NCBI GenBank assembly: GCA_900316275.1
Contig: ONCF01000047.1
Coordinates: forward strand, 1-46,416
DNA: 46,416 bases
DNA from: an uncultured Veillonellaceae bacterium
GTDB lineage: Bacteria; Bacillota; Negativicutes; Selenomonadales; Selenomonadaceae
Direction: 5' to 3'
Both the position numbers and the translations under genes were made by a program. Below, piece by piece: positions 1-8,502 of this stretch (position 1 is the first letter of the stretch; each line of letters opens with the position of its first letter). A model generated the notes under the pieces. The model did not search any database. It was not told where the DNA came from and saw only the letters and a list, made by a program, of their open reading frames with translations.

Positions 1-129
1 GCTTTTTTGTGTTTTCCTTTAAAAGTTTATGATTTACCTAAAAATGTTCTCTACGAGAAAATGAGAAAAAATGCTACCATAAGTACTGTAAAGAGCTGGA
101 GAAACAAGAGAAAGAGGGTCACACTTGCA

Positions 130-1629
130 ATGGAGTTCACATGGAACCAGAAACTCTATGATGAAATCATAAGCTGCACCGAGCCACTCGCCAAGCGGCC
201 GGAGCAGAAAAATTATGATATTACAGCTGCCCGGTATGACGATCTCGTGACGGTGGAGGAGGAGGAATACTTCACCCACCCGCTGGGACCGTACCAGGGC
301 ATGAAACAGGAGCTGAAAAAGGACAAAGCCTACACGAGCCAGAAGCTCATCCGCCATACGCGGCAGGTACCTTTTTCCGGGCGGGCCATTCAGCAGGCCA
401 TCGATGACGCAGCCGAGGCTGGCGGCGGCACCGTGGTCATCCCCGAGGGCATCTTCTACACGGGTGCGCTCGAGCTGAAGAGCAACGTCGAGCTCCACCT
501 CGCCTACGGCGCGCAGCTCTGCTTCATGCGGAACAAGACGAACCACTACTATCCGGTGCGGTTCAGCCGCTGGGAGGGCGTGGAATGCATGAATTTCTCG
601 CCGTTCATTTATGCGAACGGCGCAGAAAATATTGCGGTGACAGGAACCGGTACACTCGATGGTTGTGCCGATGAGTTCAACTGGATGCCGTGGAAGTTCG
701 GCTACTTTGGGGAAACGGATCAGGAAGAACAGCGCCAGCGGCTATTCCGCATGAGCGCCGGCAACAAGGAACCCGAGACCCGGGTCTTCGATGATACGGT
801 TTCCACGCTGCGGCCGCCTTTCCTCCAGTTCTATCGCTGCAAGAACGTACTGGTACAGGATGTCGAGATTGCCAATTCCCCGTTCTGGGAAATCAACCCG
901 GTCCTCTGCGAGAACGTGCTCATCAAGGGCGTACACGTCGAAACTAACCTCTACAATAACGACGGTGTCGACCCGGAGAGCTCGAAGAACCTGCTTATTG
1001 AGGATTGCTATTTCCAGACGGGCGATGACTGCATCGCCATCAAGTCCGGCCGCAACGACGACGGACGCCGTATCGGCGTACCTTGCGAGAACCTGGTTAT
1101 CCGCAATAATACCTTCAGCAATGGGCATGGCGGCATTACCATTGGCAGTGAGATTTCGGGCGGCGTCAAAAACGTCTTTGCGGAGCACAACAGCTTCGAC
1201 AGCCCAAATCTCGACTACCCGGTGCGTTTCAAGACCAATGCTCAGCGCGGGGGCCGCTTGGAGAACATCTACGTACGCGACAGCGTGGTCAACAAATCGC
1301 GCCTCGCCGTCGTACATTGCGACTTCTTCTATGAGGAAGGGGAGCACGGCCCCTACATGCCGCTTCTGCGCAATGTGACCGTGGACGGTTTCCAGACGCA
1401 GCCCGGCGGCTCTATCGACGCGGAACATGCGTTCTACCTGCGCGGTTTCAAGCAGGCACCCATCGAGAACGTCACGTTCCGCAACATGGAGCTCAACGGC
1501 GTTCGCGGCGAGGCAGTGCTGGAGAATATCCAGCATCTGCGCTTCGAGAACGTCACTATCAACGGTATCCGCCAGAAGGATGAGACGGTGGATATCGGCG
1601 AACAGGCCGCTGCCGAGGAGGCAGTGTAA
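130..1629 (+). CDS. GH28 family polygalacturonase-type glycoside hydrolase
   Basis: Predicted 499-aa glycoside hydrolase of family 28, which hydrolyses alpha-1,4 links between galacturonic acid units in pectin. The parallel beta-helix active-site motifs are visible: NNDGVDP (Asp278), TGDDCIAIKSG (Asp299-Asp300), GHGGITIGSE (His333) and the substrate-binding RFKTN. The frame is open upstream to position 7, but ATG 130 is preferred: it follows an AGAGGG stretch, and the region before it is AT-rich and Lys/Arg-rich without family similarity. No signal peptide is seen, unlike most secreted pectinases, so it probably acts in the cytoplasm on imported oligogalacturonides, perhaps as an exo-enzyme. 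It leads a tight operon with a sugar symporter and a GH105 hydrolase. Family is secure; exact substrate is inferred. Confidence 0.9.
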   Translation: MEFTWNQKLYDEIISCTEPLAKRPEQKNYDITAARYDDLVTVEEEEYFTHPLGPYQGMKQELKKDKAYTSQKLIRHTRQVPFSGRAIQQAIDDAAEAGGGTVVIPEGIFYTGALELKSNVELHLAYGAQLCFMRNKTNHYYPVRFSRWEGVECMNFSPFIYANGAENIAVTGTGTLDGCADEFNWMPWKFGYFGETDQEEQRQRLFRMSAGNKEPETRVFDDTVSTLRPPFLQFYRCKNVLVQDVEIANSPFWEINPVLCENVLIKGVHVETNLYNNDGVDPESSKNLLIEDCYFQTGDDCIAIKSGRNDDGRRIGVPCENLVIRNNTFSNGHGGITIGSEISGGVKNVFAEHNSFDSPNLDYPVRFKTNAQRGGRLENIYVRDSVVNKSRLAVVHCDFFYEEGEHGPYMPLLRNVTVDGFQTQPGGSIDAEHAFYLRGFKQAPIENVTFRNMELNGVRGEAVLENIQHLRFENVTINGIRQKDETVDIGEQAAAEEAV

Positions 1630-1683
1630 ACCACATATTATCTGTTCATTCCGTAACGTGTCAACTTGGGGAGGAGAAATACC

Positions 1684-3222
1684 ATGAAAGCACGTAAAGT
1701 CACCTGGTGGAATGTTCTGGGCTATGCCTGCCTGAACTTCCTCGGCGGCGGCACCCAGGCGCTGTCGTCCGCATTCCTGATGTTCTTCTATACATCAGCT
1801 TGCGATATTCCTGCCGTACAGGCCGGTCTTATCTTTACTATCGCCCGTTTGATTGATGCGGTCGCCAACCCGGTTTGGGGCTTCATCAGCGATAACTTTG
1901 GCCGTACGAAGCTCGGTAAGCGCTTCGGCCGCCGCCACTTCTTCATTTTGCTCGGCGCACCGCTGGTGCTCGTATCCTATCCGCTCCTGTGGACGCCGGG
2001 TCATTCGTTCACGTTCTATCTGTGCGCGAACATGTTCTATGAGATGATTTTCACCTCCGTCATGGTGCCAGGCCCGACGCTGCCGGCCGAGATGACGCAG
2101 AAGGCCTCCGAGAAAACGACGCTGGTTTCGGCCAAACAGTACTGCGGTACGTTCGCTTCGACGATTGCCCTGCTGTTCCCGGCTTACTTCTTCCAGCGGC
2201 TCGGTGAAGGCAGCGTGGATGCTTACTTCTATACCGGCCTTTCCTACGCTATCGTGACCTCCCTGTCCCTGCTCGCGGTGTACTTCCTCACGTTCGAGCG
2301 TGCACCGGAGGATATCCACTACACGGATAAAATGGGCAGCATTCATCACGTATTGCTCAAGCTCATCAACGACGTCGGTGCCTCCATGCACATCCGCGCT
2401 TTCCGCCTGCATGCCGGCATGATGCTCTTCATCGGTATCTACAAGAACCTCGCCGCAGGCGTGTTCACCTACTACGTCATCTATGCCCTGGGCCTCACGA
2501 AGAGTGCCACGTCCATCATCACTTCTGTGGGTACGCTCGTTTCCTTCGTCGCCCTGGCCATCTTCATCACGCTGTGCTACCGCTATGGCGGCCCGTTCGC
2601 CTTCAAGATTGTCGGCGTGATTGTCACGGTTTCCCTCGTCGGTTACTATGTCCTCTTTGTCGGCCGTGTCGGCATGGAGGAGCACATGGTTATCGTTTGG
2701 CTGACCATTCTCGCCATTGTCAACAATATCGGTAAGGCGGGCGCGGATTACATACCAGTCTTCCAGCTGCCGTTCATGGCTGATATCGATGAGGCCGTCA
2801 CGATGGAGCGTCGTGAGGGCATCTACACGGGCGTCAACGGCCTGCTGTCCAAAGTCGCTTCCGCTATGGAGGGCTTCCTCCTCGGCGTCGGCCTCGCGGC
2901 CTTCGGCTTCGAGAAAGGTGCCGGCACGCAGACGGCCAGCGCTATCGACGGCGTGCTCGTCATGACCATCGTTGTACCTATCCTGCTCTGCGTCGTCATC
3001 TACTTCATCAGCCGTAACCTCACGCTGACGAAAGAGAACCACAAGCTCCTCGTCGACGAGGTGCATCGTATCCGCGCCGGCGGCAGCATGGCTGACGTCA
3101 CGCCGGAGACGCGCAAGGCTGTCGAGTCCCTGACGGGCTGGAAATATGAGCAGTGCTTCGGTCACAACCACCTGCTGCATCACGACAGTGACGTTGCCCC
3201 GGCTGCGTCCGCGAATTCGTAA
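1684..3222 (+). CDS. GPH-type sugar:cation symporter (MFS)
   Basis: Membrane transporter of 512 aa with about twelve hydrophobic segments, resembling the glycoside-pentoside-hexuronide:cation symporter group (MelB-like) of the major facilitator superfamily. The early segment LIDAVANPVWGFISDNFG followed by a basic RTKLGKRFGRR loop is the typical loop 2-3 signature of this group. ATG 1684 has a strong GGGGAGGAG ribosome site just upstream; an in-frame start 18 bases earlier would lie over that site. It sits between two pectin-oligosaccharide hydrolases with 54- and 21-base gaps, so the likely cargo is an oligogalacturonide or (unsaturated) uronate disaccharide. That cargo is inference from context. 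Confidence 0.88.
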   Translation: MKARKVTWWNVLGYACLNFLGGGTQALSSAFLMFFYTSACDIPAVQAGLIFTIARLIDAVANPVWGFISDNFGRTKLGKRFGRRHFFILLGAPLVLVSYPLLWTPGHSFTFYLCANMFYEMIFTSVMVPGPTLPAEMTQKASEKTTLVSAKQYCGTFASTIALLFPAYFFQRLGEGSVDAYFYTGLSYAIVTSLSLLAVYFLTFERAPEDIHYTDKMGSIHHVLLKLINDVGASMHIRAFRLHAGMMLFIGIYKNLAAGVFTYYVIYALGLTKSATSIITSVGTLVSFVALAIFITLCYRYGGPFAFKIVGVIVTVSLVGYYVLFVGRVGMEEHMVIVWLTILAIVNNIGKAGADYIPVFQLPFMADIDEAVTMERREGIYTGVNGLLSKVASAMEGFLLGVGLAAFGFEKGAGTQTASAIDGVLVMTIVVPILLCVVIYFISRNLTLTKENHKLLVDEVHRIRAGGSMADVTPETRKAVESLTGWKYEQCFGHNHLLHHDSDVAPAASANS

Positions 3223-3243
3223 GCGGATAGGAGAACCATAAAC

Positions 3244-4356
3244 ATGTCTGAAAAACGCAGTTATTCCCAGTGGATGGCGGACTCCGTCATCGCCCGCAAG
3301 ACGGACCTTACGAGCTATTGGGCCTATGAGTTCGGCTTGACGCTGGATGGCATCGCCGAGGTCTGGAAACGGACCGGCGAGCAGAAATATTTCGACTATG
3401 TGAAGTCCTGCACCGATACGTTCGTGCAGCCGGATGGCACGATCCGCGGTTACAGTGTGGACGAGTACAATATCGACCACCTGAACAACGGTAAAATCCT
3501 GCTGACGGTTTACCAGGAGACTAAAGACCCCGCCTATAAAAAGGCGCTGGACCTCCTGCGCAGCCAGATTGAGCATCATCCGCGCACGAAAGAGGGCGTG
3601 TTCTGGCACAAGGCCATCTATCCCGAGCAGATCTGGCTCGACGGCCTGTACATGGGCGCGACGTTCTATGCGAAATACGTCAGCGAGTTCACGCAGGATC
3701 CCAAAGAATATGATGACATCGCGCATCAGTTCCTCATCGCCCGCAAGCACACGCTGAACAAGGATAACGGCCTGCTGTATCACGCCTACGACGACGCGCG
3801 TAAACAGCCGTGGGCCGACCCGGTGACGGGTCTCTCCAAGCACTTCTGGAGCCGCTCCATGGGCTGGTACTGCATGGCCATCGTCGATACGCTGGAGCAG
3901 CTGCCCGACAGCACCCCGGCGAAAAAGGAACTTATTCAGAACTTCCAGGATACGATGGAAGCGCTGATGAAAGTGGCTGACCCGGTACATCACGTCTGGT
4001 ATCAGGTGCTGGAGTGCGGCGACCGCAAGGGCAACTACCTCGAGGCCTCGGGCTCCTGCATGATTGCCTACGCCCTGTTCAAGGGCGTGCGCCTCGGGTA
4101 CCTCCCCGAGCGCATGCGCGATTTCGCGAAGCTCAGCTATCAGGGCCTGCTGGACGAGTTCATCACGGAAACGCCGATGCACACCATCTGCCTGAACAAA
4201 ATCTGCTTCGTCGCCGGTCTCGGTGGCAAGCCGACGAAGGCGTATGGTGAGCGCGATGGTTCCTTCGCCTACTACGTCAGCGAACCGATTGTCACGAACG
4301 AACCGAAGGGCCTCGGACCATTTATCCTGGCCGCGGCGGAGTACGAACGTCTGTAA
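3244..4356 (+). CDS. GH105 unsaturated rhamnogalacturonyl/galacturonyl hydrolase
   Basis: Protein of 370 aa, the usual length of family GH105 (YteR/YesR), alpha/alpha-barrel enzymes that remove the terminal 4,5-unsaturated uronic acid left by pectin lyases. Visible signatures are NIDHLNNGK (Asp79), QIWLDGLYMG (Asp133, the presumed catalytic acid/base) and HFWSRSMGWYC. No signal peptide is present, so it should act in the cytoplasm. It is the last gene of the GH28-symporter-GH105 operon. Together they suggest uptake of partly degraded pectin fragments made by other members of a gut or rumen community. Whether the preferred substrate is the rhamnose-linked or galacturonate-linked disaccharide cannot be read from sequence alone. 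Confidence 0.9.
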   Translation: MSEKRSYSQWMADSVIARKTDLTSYWAYEFGLTLDGIAEVWKRTGEQKYFDYVKSCTDTFVQPDGTIRGYSVDEYNIDHLNNGKILLTVYQETKDPAYKKALDLLRSQIEHHPRTKEGVFWHKAIYPEQIWLDGLYMGATFYAKYVSEFTQDPKEYDDIAHQFLIARKHTLNKDNGLLYHAYDDARKQPWADPVTGLSKHFWSRSMGWYCMAIVDTLEQLPDSTPAKKELIQNFQDTMEALMKVADPVHHVWYQVLECGDRKGNYLEASGSCMIAYALFKGVRLGYLPERMRDFAKLSYQGLLDEFITETPMHTICLNKICFVAGLGGKPTKAYGERDGSFAYYVSEPIVTNEPKGLGPFILAAAEYERL

Positions 4357-4379
4357 ATTACAGTTGTACGAAGCCGTCA

Positions 4380-4501
4380 CAGCATCTTTTCGGATGCTGG
4401 CTCTCAGTTCTCTTAGTTTCTCTTTTATAAGGAAACCCCGATTAAATTGTCAACTCAATTAATCATTGTTTCCTTGGGAGACTTCATTTCCCGTAGTCTC
4501 C
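4380..4501 (+). other. Row of three RNA-type hairpins after the pectin operon
   Basis: The 312 bases between GH105 and carD hold no gene. Three inverted repeats come first: CAGCATC/GATGCTG (4380-4386 and 4393-4399); AAGGAAAC/GTTTCCTT (4429-4436 and 4468-4475) enclosing GATTAAATTG/CAATTAATC; and GGAGACT/AGTCTCC (4477-4483 and 4495-4501). A classical terminator follows at 4512. The series suggests 3'-end stabilisation or staged termination, but function is not shown. Confidence 0.55.
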
Positions 4502-4511
4502 GGTTTCCCAA

Positions 4512-4550
4512 ACGCCGCAGCATTGCCCCAAGATGCTGCGGCGTTTTCTT
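4512..4550 (+). terminator. Rho-independent terminator of the pectin operon
   Basis: A 12-bp perfect stem, ACGCCGCAGCAT (4512-4523) with ATGCTGCGGCGT (4532-4543), an 8-base loop and a T-rich tail TTTTCTT. It closes the GH28-symporter-GH105 unit. Confidence 0.85.
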
Positions 4551-4561
4551 ATACACATTCC

Positions 4562-4590
4562 TTGACTAATCATATAGAGCGTGCTATACT
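4562..4590 (+). promoter_or_regulatory. Sigma-70-type promoter P1 of carD
   Basis: TTGACT (4562-4567), a 17-base spacer and TATACT (4585-4590). One of two tandem promoters in front of the CarD-family gene. Confidence 0.7.
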
Positions 4591-4599
4591 ATATAAATT

Positions 4600-4628
4600 T
4601 TGCATTCTTTTGGTTTTCGTGTTATAAT
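4600..4628 (+). promoter_or_regulatory. Sigma-70-type promoter P2 of carD
   Basis: TTGCAT (4600-4605), a 17-base spacer and a consensus TATAAT (4623-4628), 41 bases from the chosen TTG start. With P1 it makes a tandem promoter region. Confidence 0.7.
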
Positions 4629-4668
4629 AAATCTCGAACAAGCGTGAAATTACCAAGGGGGTGTGTGT

Positions 4669-5163
4669 TTGCTGCAAGTAGGCGATAAAGTAGTGTATCC
4701 CATGCACGGGGCCGGTGTCATCGCGGGCATCGAGAATTGCCAGGTGCTGGGCGAGGACAAGACGTATTATGTGCTGCAGATGCCGCTGGGCAATATGAAG
4801 GTCATGATACCCACCGATAATGTGGATAATATCGGGCTGCGGGATGTCATACCTGCGTCTGAGGTCGAGAGCGTGCAGGCCGTGTTGCAGGACAAGCCAG
4901 AGCGGGCGCTGGGCAGCTGGAACAAGCGGTTCCACGCCAGCCTCGACCGCATGAAGAGCGGTGATATCTGCGATGTGGCGGCCGTGGCGCGCAATCTGAT
5001 TTTACAGGACCGGCGGCACAAGGTCTCGAGCGGCGAGCGGCGGCTCATGGATCTCGCGAAACAGATTCTCGTGAGTGAGCTCGTCTACGCCTGTGACAAG
5101 ACGCCGGAGCAGGTGGAGCACTGGCTCAACGGCGTGCTCAACAACAATACGTTCAAACATTGA
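4669..5163 (+). CDS. CarD/CdnL-family transcription regulator
   Basis: Protein of 164 aa with an N-terminal RNA-polymerase-interacting module (GDKVVYPMHGAGVI near residue 4, as in CarD, CdnL and the TRCF interaction domain) and a helical C-terminal half. Family members bind the RNA polymerase beta subunit and stabilise the open promoter complex, often at rRNA promoters. The start is taken as TTG 4669, seven bases after AAGGGG; a GTG six bases upstream would overlap that site. It stands alone between terminators and has two tandem promoters, which suits a constitutive global regulator. Next comes a PIN/TRAM gene, a neighbour order common in Firmicutes. Confidence 0.82.
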   Translation: MLQVGDKVVYPMHGAGVIAGIENCQVLGEDKTYYVLQMPLGNMKVMIPTDNVDNIGLRDVIPASEVESVQAVLQDKPERALGSWNKRFHASLDRMKSGDICDVAAVARNLILQDRRHKVSSGERRLMDLAKQILVSELVYACDKTPEQVEHWLNGVLNNNTFKH

Positions 5164-5177
5164 AGCAAAATGTAGAA

Positions 5178-5205
5178 AGAGGACCTTATGCGGGTCCTTT
5201 TTTTC
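5178..5205 (+). terminator. Terminator after carD
   Basis: Short stem AGGACC (5180-5185) with GGTCCT (5193-5198), followed by a run of seven or more T. Confidence 0.75.
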
Positions 5206-5247
5206 TTGGCTTTCTTACCTGGAACGGGTGTATGGGTGGACAAGGTA

Positions 5248-5256
5248 TGTTATAAT
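5248..5256 (+). promoter_or_regulatory. Extended -10 promoter of the PIN/TRAM gene
   Basis: TGTTATAAT: consensus TATAAT at 5251-5256 with the TG extension. No good -35 element is seen at the usual distance, which fits an extended -10 promoter. Confidence 0.55.
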
Positions 5257-5301
5257 AACTCGTAGCACTCATTTTTATCATTATTTAGGAGGTGAAGAAC
5301 A

Positions 5302-6468
5302 ATGATGATGGATCGCGTCCTGCGGTTCTTTATTACTTTGTTCCTCGCAATCGCTGGCGGCGCGCTGCTGTACCTGGCCTCGCCGCTCGTGACCGAACTT
5401 ATCAATGCCGAATTGTTTCATTGGGAGATGGGGATTTTCAACATCACGGCGGCCAGCCTGCTCTGTATGCTCATAGGCGCGCTGCTCGGCGGTATTATTG
5501 GTTTTATCGTTTCCCCGTATCTCATCCGCAAACTGAAAAACTTCTCCATCTGGGTGGAGAGCGCCGTGGCCAAGATGCCCGTGCACGATGTCGTGGCGGG
5601 GGCCGTGGGTCTCGTCATCGGCCTGCTCATCGCGAGTCTGCTTGGCTACACGTTCGGTAAAATCCCCATCGTCGGCGATTACATCCCCGTGATTTTCAGC
5701 ATCGTGTTCGGCTATCTCGGCATCCGCCTCGCTTTGCGGAAACGGCAGGAGTTCGCCGAGATGATGGATGTGGTGACGAAGGCGTTCAAGGAACTCGCGC
5801 GCGGACGCGAGGCACGCCAGGCGGCGCACCAGCAGGCAACGGCGGCCAAGCCGGCGGCGGGGGAGAGCACGGGCAAACTGTACAAGCTGCTCGACACGAG
5901 CGTGATTATCGACGGCCGCATTGCGGATATCTGCGACACGGGCTTTATCGAGGGCACGCTGCTCATCCCGGTCTTTGTGCTGGAGGAGCTGCAGCATATC
6001 GCGGATTCCGCCGACGCGCTGAAGCGCACGCGCGGCCGCCGTGGCCTCGACATCCTGCAGCAGATACGGCAGGAAAAGAAGCTCAAGGTCGAAATCACTA
6101 ATCAGGACTACGACGATATCGCCGAGGTCGACTCCAAACTCGTGCGCCTCGCGCAGGACGTCCAGGGCAAGATTATCACGAATGATTTCAATCTGAATAA
6201 GGTGGCGCAGCTGCGCGGCGTCGAGGTGCTGAATATCAACGCGCTCTCAAACGCCGTGAAGCCGGTCGTCGTGCCCGGTGAGAGCATGACGGTGAACATC
6301 GTCAAGCCGGGCAAGGAGCCGGGGCAGGGTGTGGCCTATCTCGACGACGGCACGATGATTGTCATCGAGAGCGGCTATCGCCATGTGGGCGAGACGCGGC
6401 AGGTCGAAGTCACGTCGGCACTGCAGACGGCGGCCGGCCGCATGATTTTCGCCAAGCTGAAAGACTAA
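5302..6468 (+). CDS. Membrane PIN/TRAM domain protein (YacL-like)
   Basis: Protein of 388 aa. The N-terminal 140 residues hold about four hydrophobic segments. A PIN nuclease domain follows, with the acidic residues expected for metal binding (KLLDTSVIIDGRIADI, an EEL segment, and ITNDFNLNKVA), and then a C-terminal TRAM domain, a putative RNA-binding fold. This is the layout of Bacillus YacL-type proteins, which lie beside ispD/ispF and cysS in many Firmicutes. The predicted role is a membrane-anchored RNA endonuclease; the biological target is not established from sequence. ATG 5302 follows AGGAGGTG. ispD begins 12 bases after the stop, so the two are probably co-transcribed. Confidence 0.88.
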   Translation: MMMDRVLRFFITLFLAIAGGALLYLASPLVTELINAELFHWEMGIFNITAASLLCMLIGALLGGIIGFIVSPYLIRKLKNFSIWVESAVAKMPVHDVVAGAVGLVIGLLIASLLGYTFGKIPIVGDYIPVIFSIVFGYLGIRLALRKRQEFAEMMDVVTKAFKELARGREARQAAHQQATAAKPAAGESTGKLYKLLDTSVIIDGRIADICDTGFIEGTLLIPVFVLEELQHIADSADALKRTRGRRGLDILQQIRQEKKLKVEITNQDYDDIAEVDSKLVRLAQDVQGKIITNDFNLNKVAQLRGVEVLNINALSNAVKPVVVPGESMTVNIVKPGKEPGQGVAYLDDGTMIVIESGYRHVGETRQVEVTSALQTAAGRMIFAKLKD

Positions 6469-6480
6469 GAGGTGACAGGC

Positions 6481-7167
6481 ATGGTTTCAGTCATCTTCCC
6501 CGCAGCGGGGCAGGGCCGGCGCATGCAGGCGGGCAAAAACAAGGTCCTGCTCGAGCTCGCGGGCCAGCCCATTTTCCTGCGCACGCTCTTGCGTTTCTCG
6601 GCCGTGCCGCGCGTCGACGAGCTCATCGTCGTGACGGGCGCGGACGAAATGGCGTATATGCAGCAGGTACTGGAGCGTACGCCGGGCCTCAAGCCGTGGC
6701 GCATCGTCGCGGGCGGCAGCGAGCGGCAGTACTCCGTGGCCAACGGCCTCGCGGCGGCCGACGCGCAGGCAGATATCATCCTCGTGCACGATGCGGCGCG
6801 GCCGCTCGTGAGCCAGGCGACCATCGAGGCCGTCATCGAGGGCGCGTGTACCTACGGTGCGGCCATTGCGGCCGTACCGGCCAAAGATACGATAAAGGTC
6901 GTGGACAGTGAGGGCATCGTGCAGTCGACGCCGCCGCGCCGCACGCTCTGGCTCGTGCAGACACCGCAGGGGTTCCAGCGGGACATCCTGCTGCGGGCCA
7001 ACGAGCAGGCGGCGCAGGACGGTTTTCTCGGCACGGACGACGCGAGCCTCGTCGAGCGTCTCGGCGTGCCTGTGCATGTTGTGTCGGGCGGCTATGAGAA
7101 CATCAAGCTGACGACGCCCGAGGATATGCGCGTGGCCGCGGCGCTGCTGCAGGATAAAACTGACTGA
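6481..7167 (+). CDS. ispD: 2-C-methyl-D-erythritol 4-phosphate cytidylyltransferase
   Basis: Third enzyme of the MEP isoprenoid pathway: it joins MEP and CTP to give CDP-methylerythritol. The 228-aa protein shows the nucleotide-binding start [19 protein letters not shown], the HDAARPLV segment and TPQGF. ATG 6481 is used because GAGGTG lies six bases before it; the GTG at 6472 is inside that ribosome site. ispF, which acts two steps later in the same pathway, is the next gene. Confidence 0.95.
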   Translation: MVSVIFPAAGQGRRMQAGKNKVLLELAGQPIFLRTLLRFSAVPRVDELIVVTGADEMAYMQQVLERTPGLKPWRIVAGGSERQYSVANGLAAADAQADIILVHDAARPLVSQATIEAVIEGACTYGAAIAAVPAKDTIKVVDSEGIVQSTPPRRTLWLVQTPQGFQRDILLRANEQAAQDGFLGTDDASLVERLGVPVHVVSGGYENIKLTTPEDMRVAAALLQDKTD

Positions 7168-7222
7168 AAGTTTCGACCGTCGGCTCGCCATGAACAGCGG
7201 CGGGCGCAGAAAGGTGATACAT

Positions 7223-7702
7223 ATGACGAGATTTGGCATGGGCTACGATGTGCACCGCCTCGTAGAGGGGCGCAAACTCATCATCGGCGGCGTGGAGATA
7301 CCGCATACGCTGGGGCTGCTGGGGCATTCGGACGCAGACGTGCTGCTGCACGCCATTGCAGACGCCCTGCTGGGTGCGGCGGCGCTCGGCGATATCGGAC
7401 GCCATTTCCCTGATACGGACCCTAAATACGAGGGCGCCGACAGCCTGCAGCTGCTCGCGCACGTGATGGCGCTCCTGCAGGAAAAAGGCTACGTCGTGGG
7501 CAACGTCGACGCGACGATTGTGGCGCAGCGGCCGAAGATGAAGGACTATATCCCGCAGATGCAGGCCAATATCGCGCGCGTGCTCGGCGTAGAGCCGGGG
7601 CAGGTCAATGTCAAGGCCACGACCGAGGAAAAGCTGGGCTTTACCGGCACGGAGCAGGGCATTTCTGCCTACGCCGTGGCGGGCATTGAGCGCCAGCCGT
7701 GA
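7223..7702 (+). CDS. ispF: 2-C-methyl-D-erythritol 2,4-cyclodiphosphate synthase
   Basis: Protein of 159 aa, full family length. It cyclises CDP-methylerythritol phosphate to methylerythritol cyclodiphosphate in the MEP pathway. Zinc ligands and substrate motifs are present: GYDVHRL near the start, [18 protein letters not shown], and [10 protein letters not shown] near the end. ATG 7223 follows AAAGGTGAT; upstream in-frame codons lack a ribosome site. ispE, which acts between IspD and IspF, is not in this window. Confidence 0.96.
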   Translation: MTRFGMGYDVHRLVEGRKLIIGGVEIPHTLGLLGHSDADVLLHAIADALLGAAALGDIGRHFPDTDPKYEGADSLQLLAHVMALLQEKGYVVGNVDATIVAQRPKMKDYIPQMQANIARVLGVEPGQVNVKATTEEKLGFTGTEQGISAYAVAGIERQP

Positions 7703-7740
7703 GCTGGCCTGCGGGCCAGCCCGGAAAGGCATAAAAACTT

Positions 7741-8502
7741 ATGAAATTTTTTTCTACCCTGCGCAAGGACATCCGCGTGGTGTTCGAGCGTGACCCGGCC
7801 GCGAAAAACGTGCTGGAGGTCGTGCTCTGCTACCCGGGGCTGCACGCCATCTGGGCGCACCGCCTCTCGCATGCGCTGTACCGGCGCGGCTGGGTACTCA
7901 TCCCGCGACTCATTTCCGATGTCGCGCGTTTCCTGACGGGTATCGAGATACATCCCGGCGCCACGATTGGCGAAGGACTCTTTATCGACCACGGCACGGG
8001 CATCGTCATCGGCGAGACGGCGGAGCTCGGCCGTAACGTGACGCTCTATCAGGGCGTGACGCTCGGCGGCACGGGCAAGGAGACGGGCAAGCGCCACCCG
8101 ACGCTCGGTGACAACGTCGTCGTGGCCTCGGGCGCGAAGGTGCTCGGCTCGTTCACCGTGGGCAGTCACGCGAAAATTGGCGCGGGTGCCGTCGTGCTGA
8201 AGCCGGTGCCCGCGTACTCGACCGTCGTGGGCGTGCCGGGACGCATCGTGGTCATGCACGGCCAGCGCGTGCGCACGGCGGCCGATGTGCGCCGCGCCAT
8301 GCAGACGCACCTCGTCGACGCGGAGGACCGCATGGCGGACATTGAGGACGAAATGGACGTGGATTTGGACCACGACCTGCTGCCGGATCCGGATGAGGAA
8401 ATGCGTGAGTGCATGCTCAAACAGATTCAGGTTTTGGAAAAGAAGGTACAGGCACTGGAGCAGCGGCTCAATGCCGAGGAGGATAAAAAAGCAACATGCT
8501 GA
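7741..8502 (+). CDS. cysE: Serine O-acetyltransferase
   Basis: Acetylates L-serine with acetyl-CoA to O-acetylserine, the first committed step of cysteine synthesis. The 253-aa protein has an N-terminal helical part followed by left-handed beta-helix hexapeptide repeats, with the catalytic-region segments [15 protein letters not shown] and [19 protein letters not shown]. The C-terminus carries a long acidic, coiled-coil-like extension (about residues 190-253) beyond the catalytic core. The gene overlaps cysS by seven bases, coupling cysteine synthesis to cysteinyl-tRNA synthetase, a common Firmicutes arrangement. A short GC-rich hairpin lies between ispF and its start. Confidence 0.93.
   Translation: MKFFSTLRKDIRVVFERDPAAKNVLEVVLCYPGLHAIWAHRLSHALYRRGWVLIPRLISDVARFLTGIEIHPGATIGEGLFIDHGTGIVIGETAELGRNVTLYQGVTLGGTGKETGKRHPTLGDNVVVASGAKVLGSFTVGSHAKIGAGAVVLKPVPAYSTVVGVPGRIVVMHGQRVRTAADVRRAMQTHLVDAEDRMADIEDEMDVDLDHDLLPDPDEEMRECMLKQIQVLEKKVQALEQRLNAEEDKKATC

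Noticed and set aside
1795-4380. An 861-codon open frame on the minus strand
   Set aside because: It lies opposite the symporter and GH105 genes, whose family motifs are clear; it is a high-GC shadow frame without recognisable domains.
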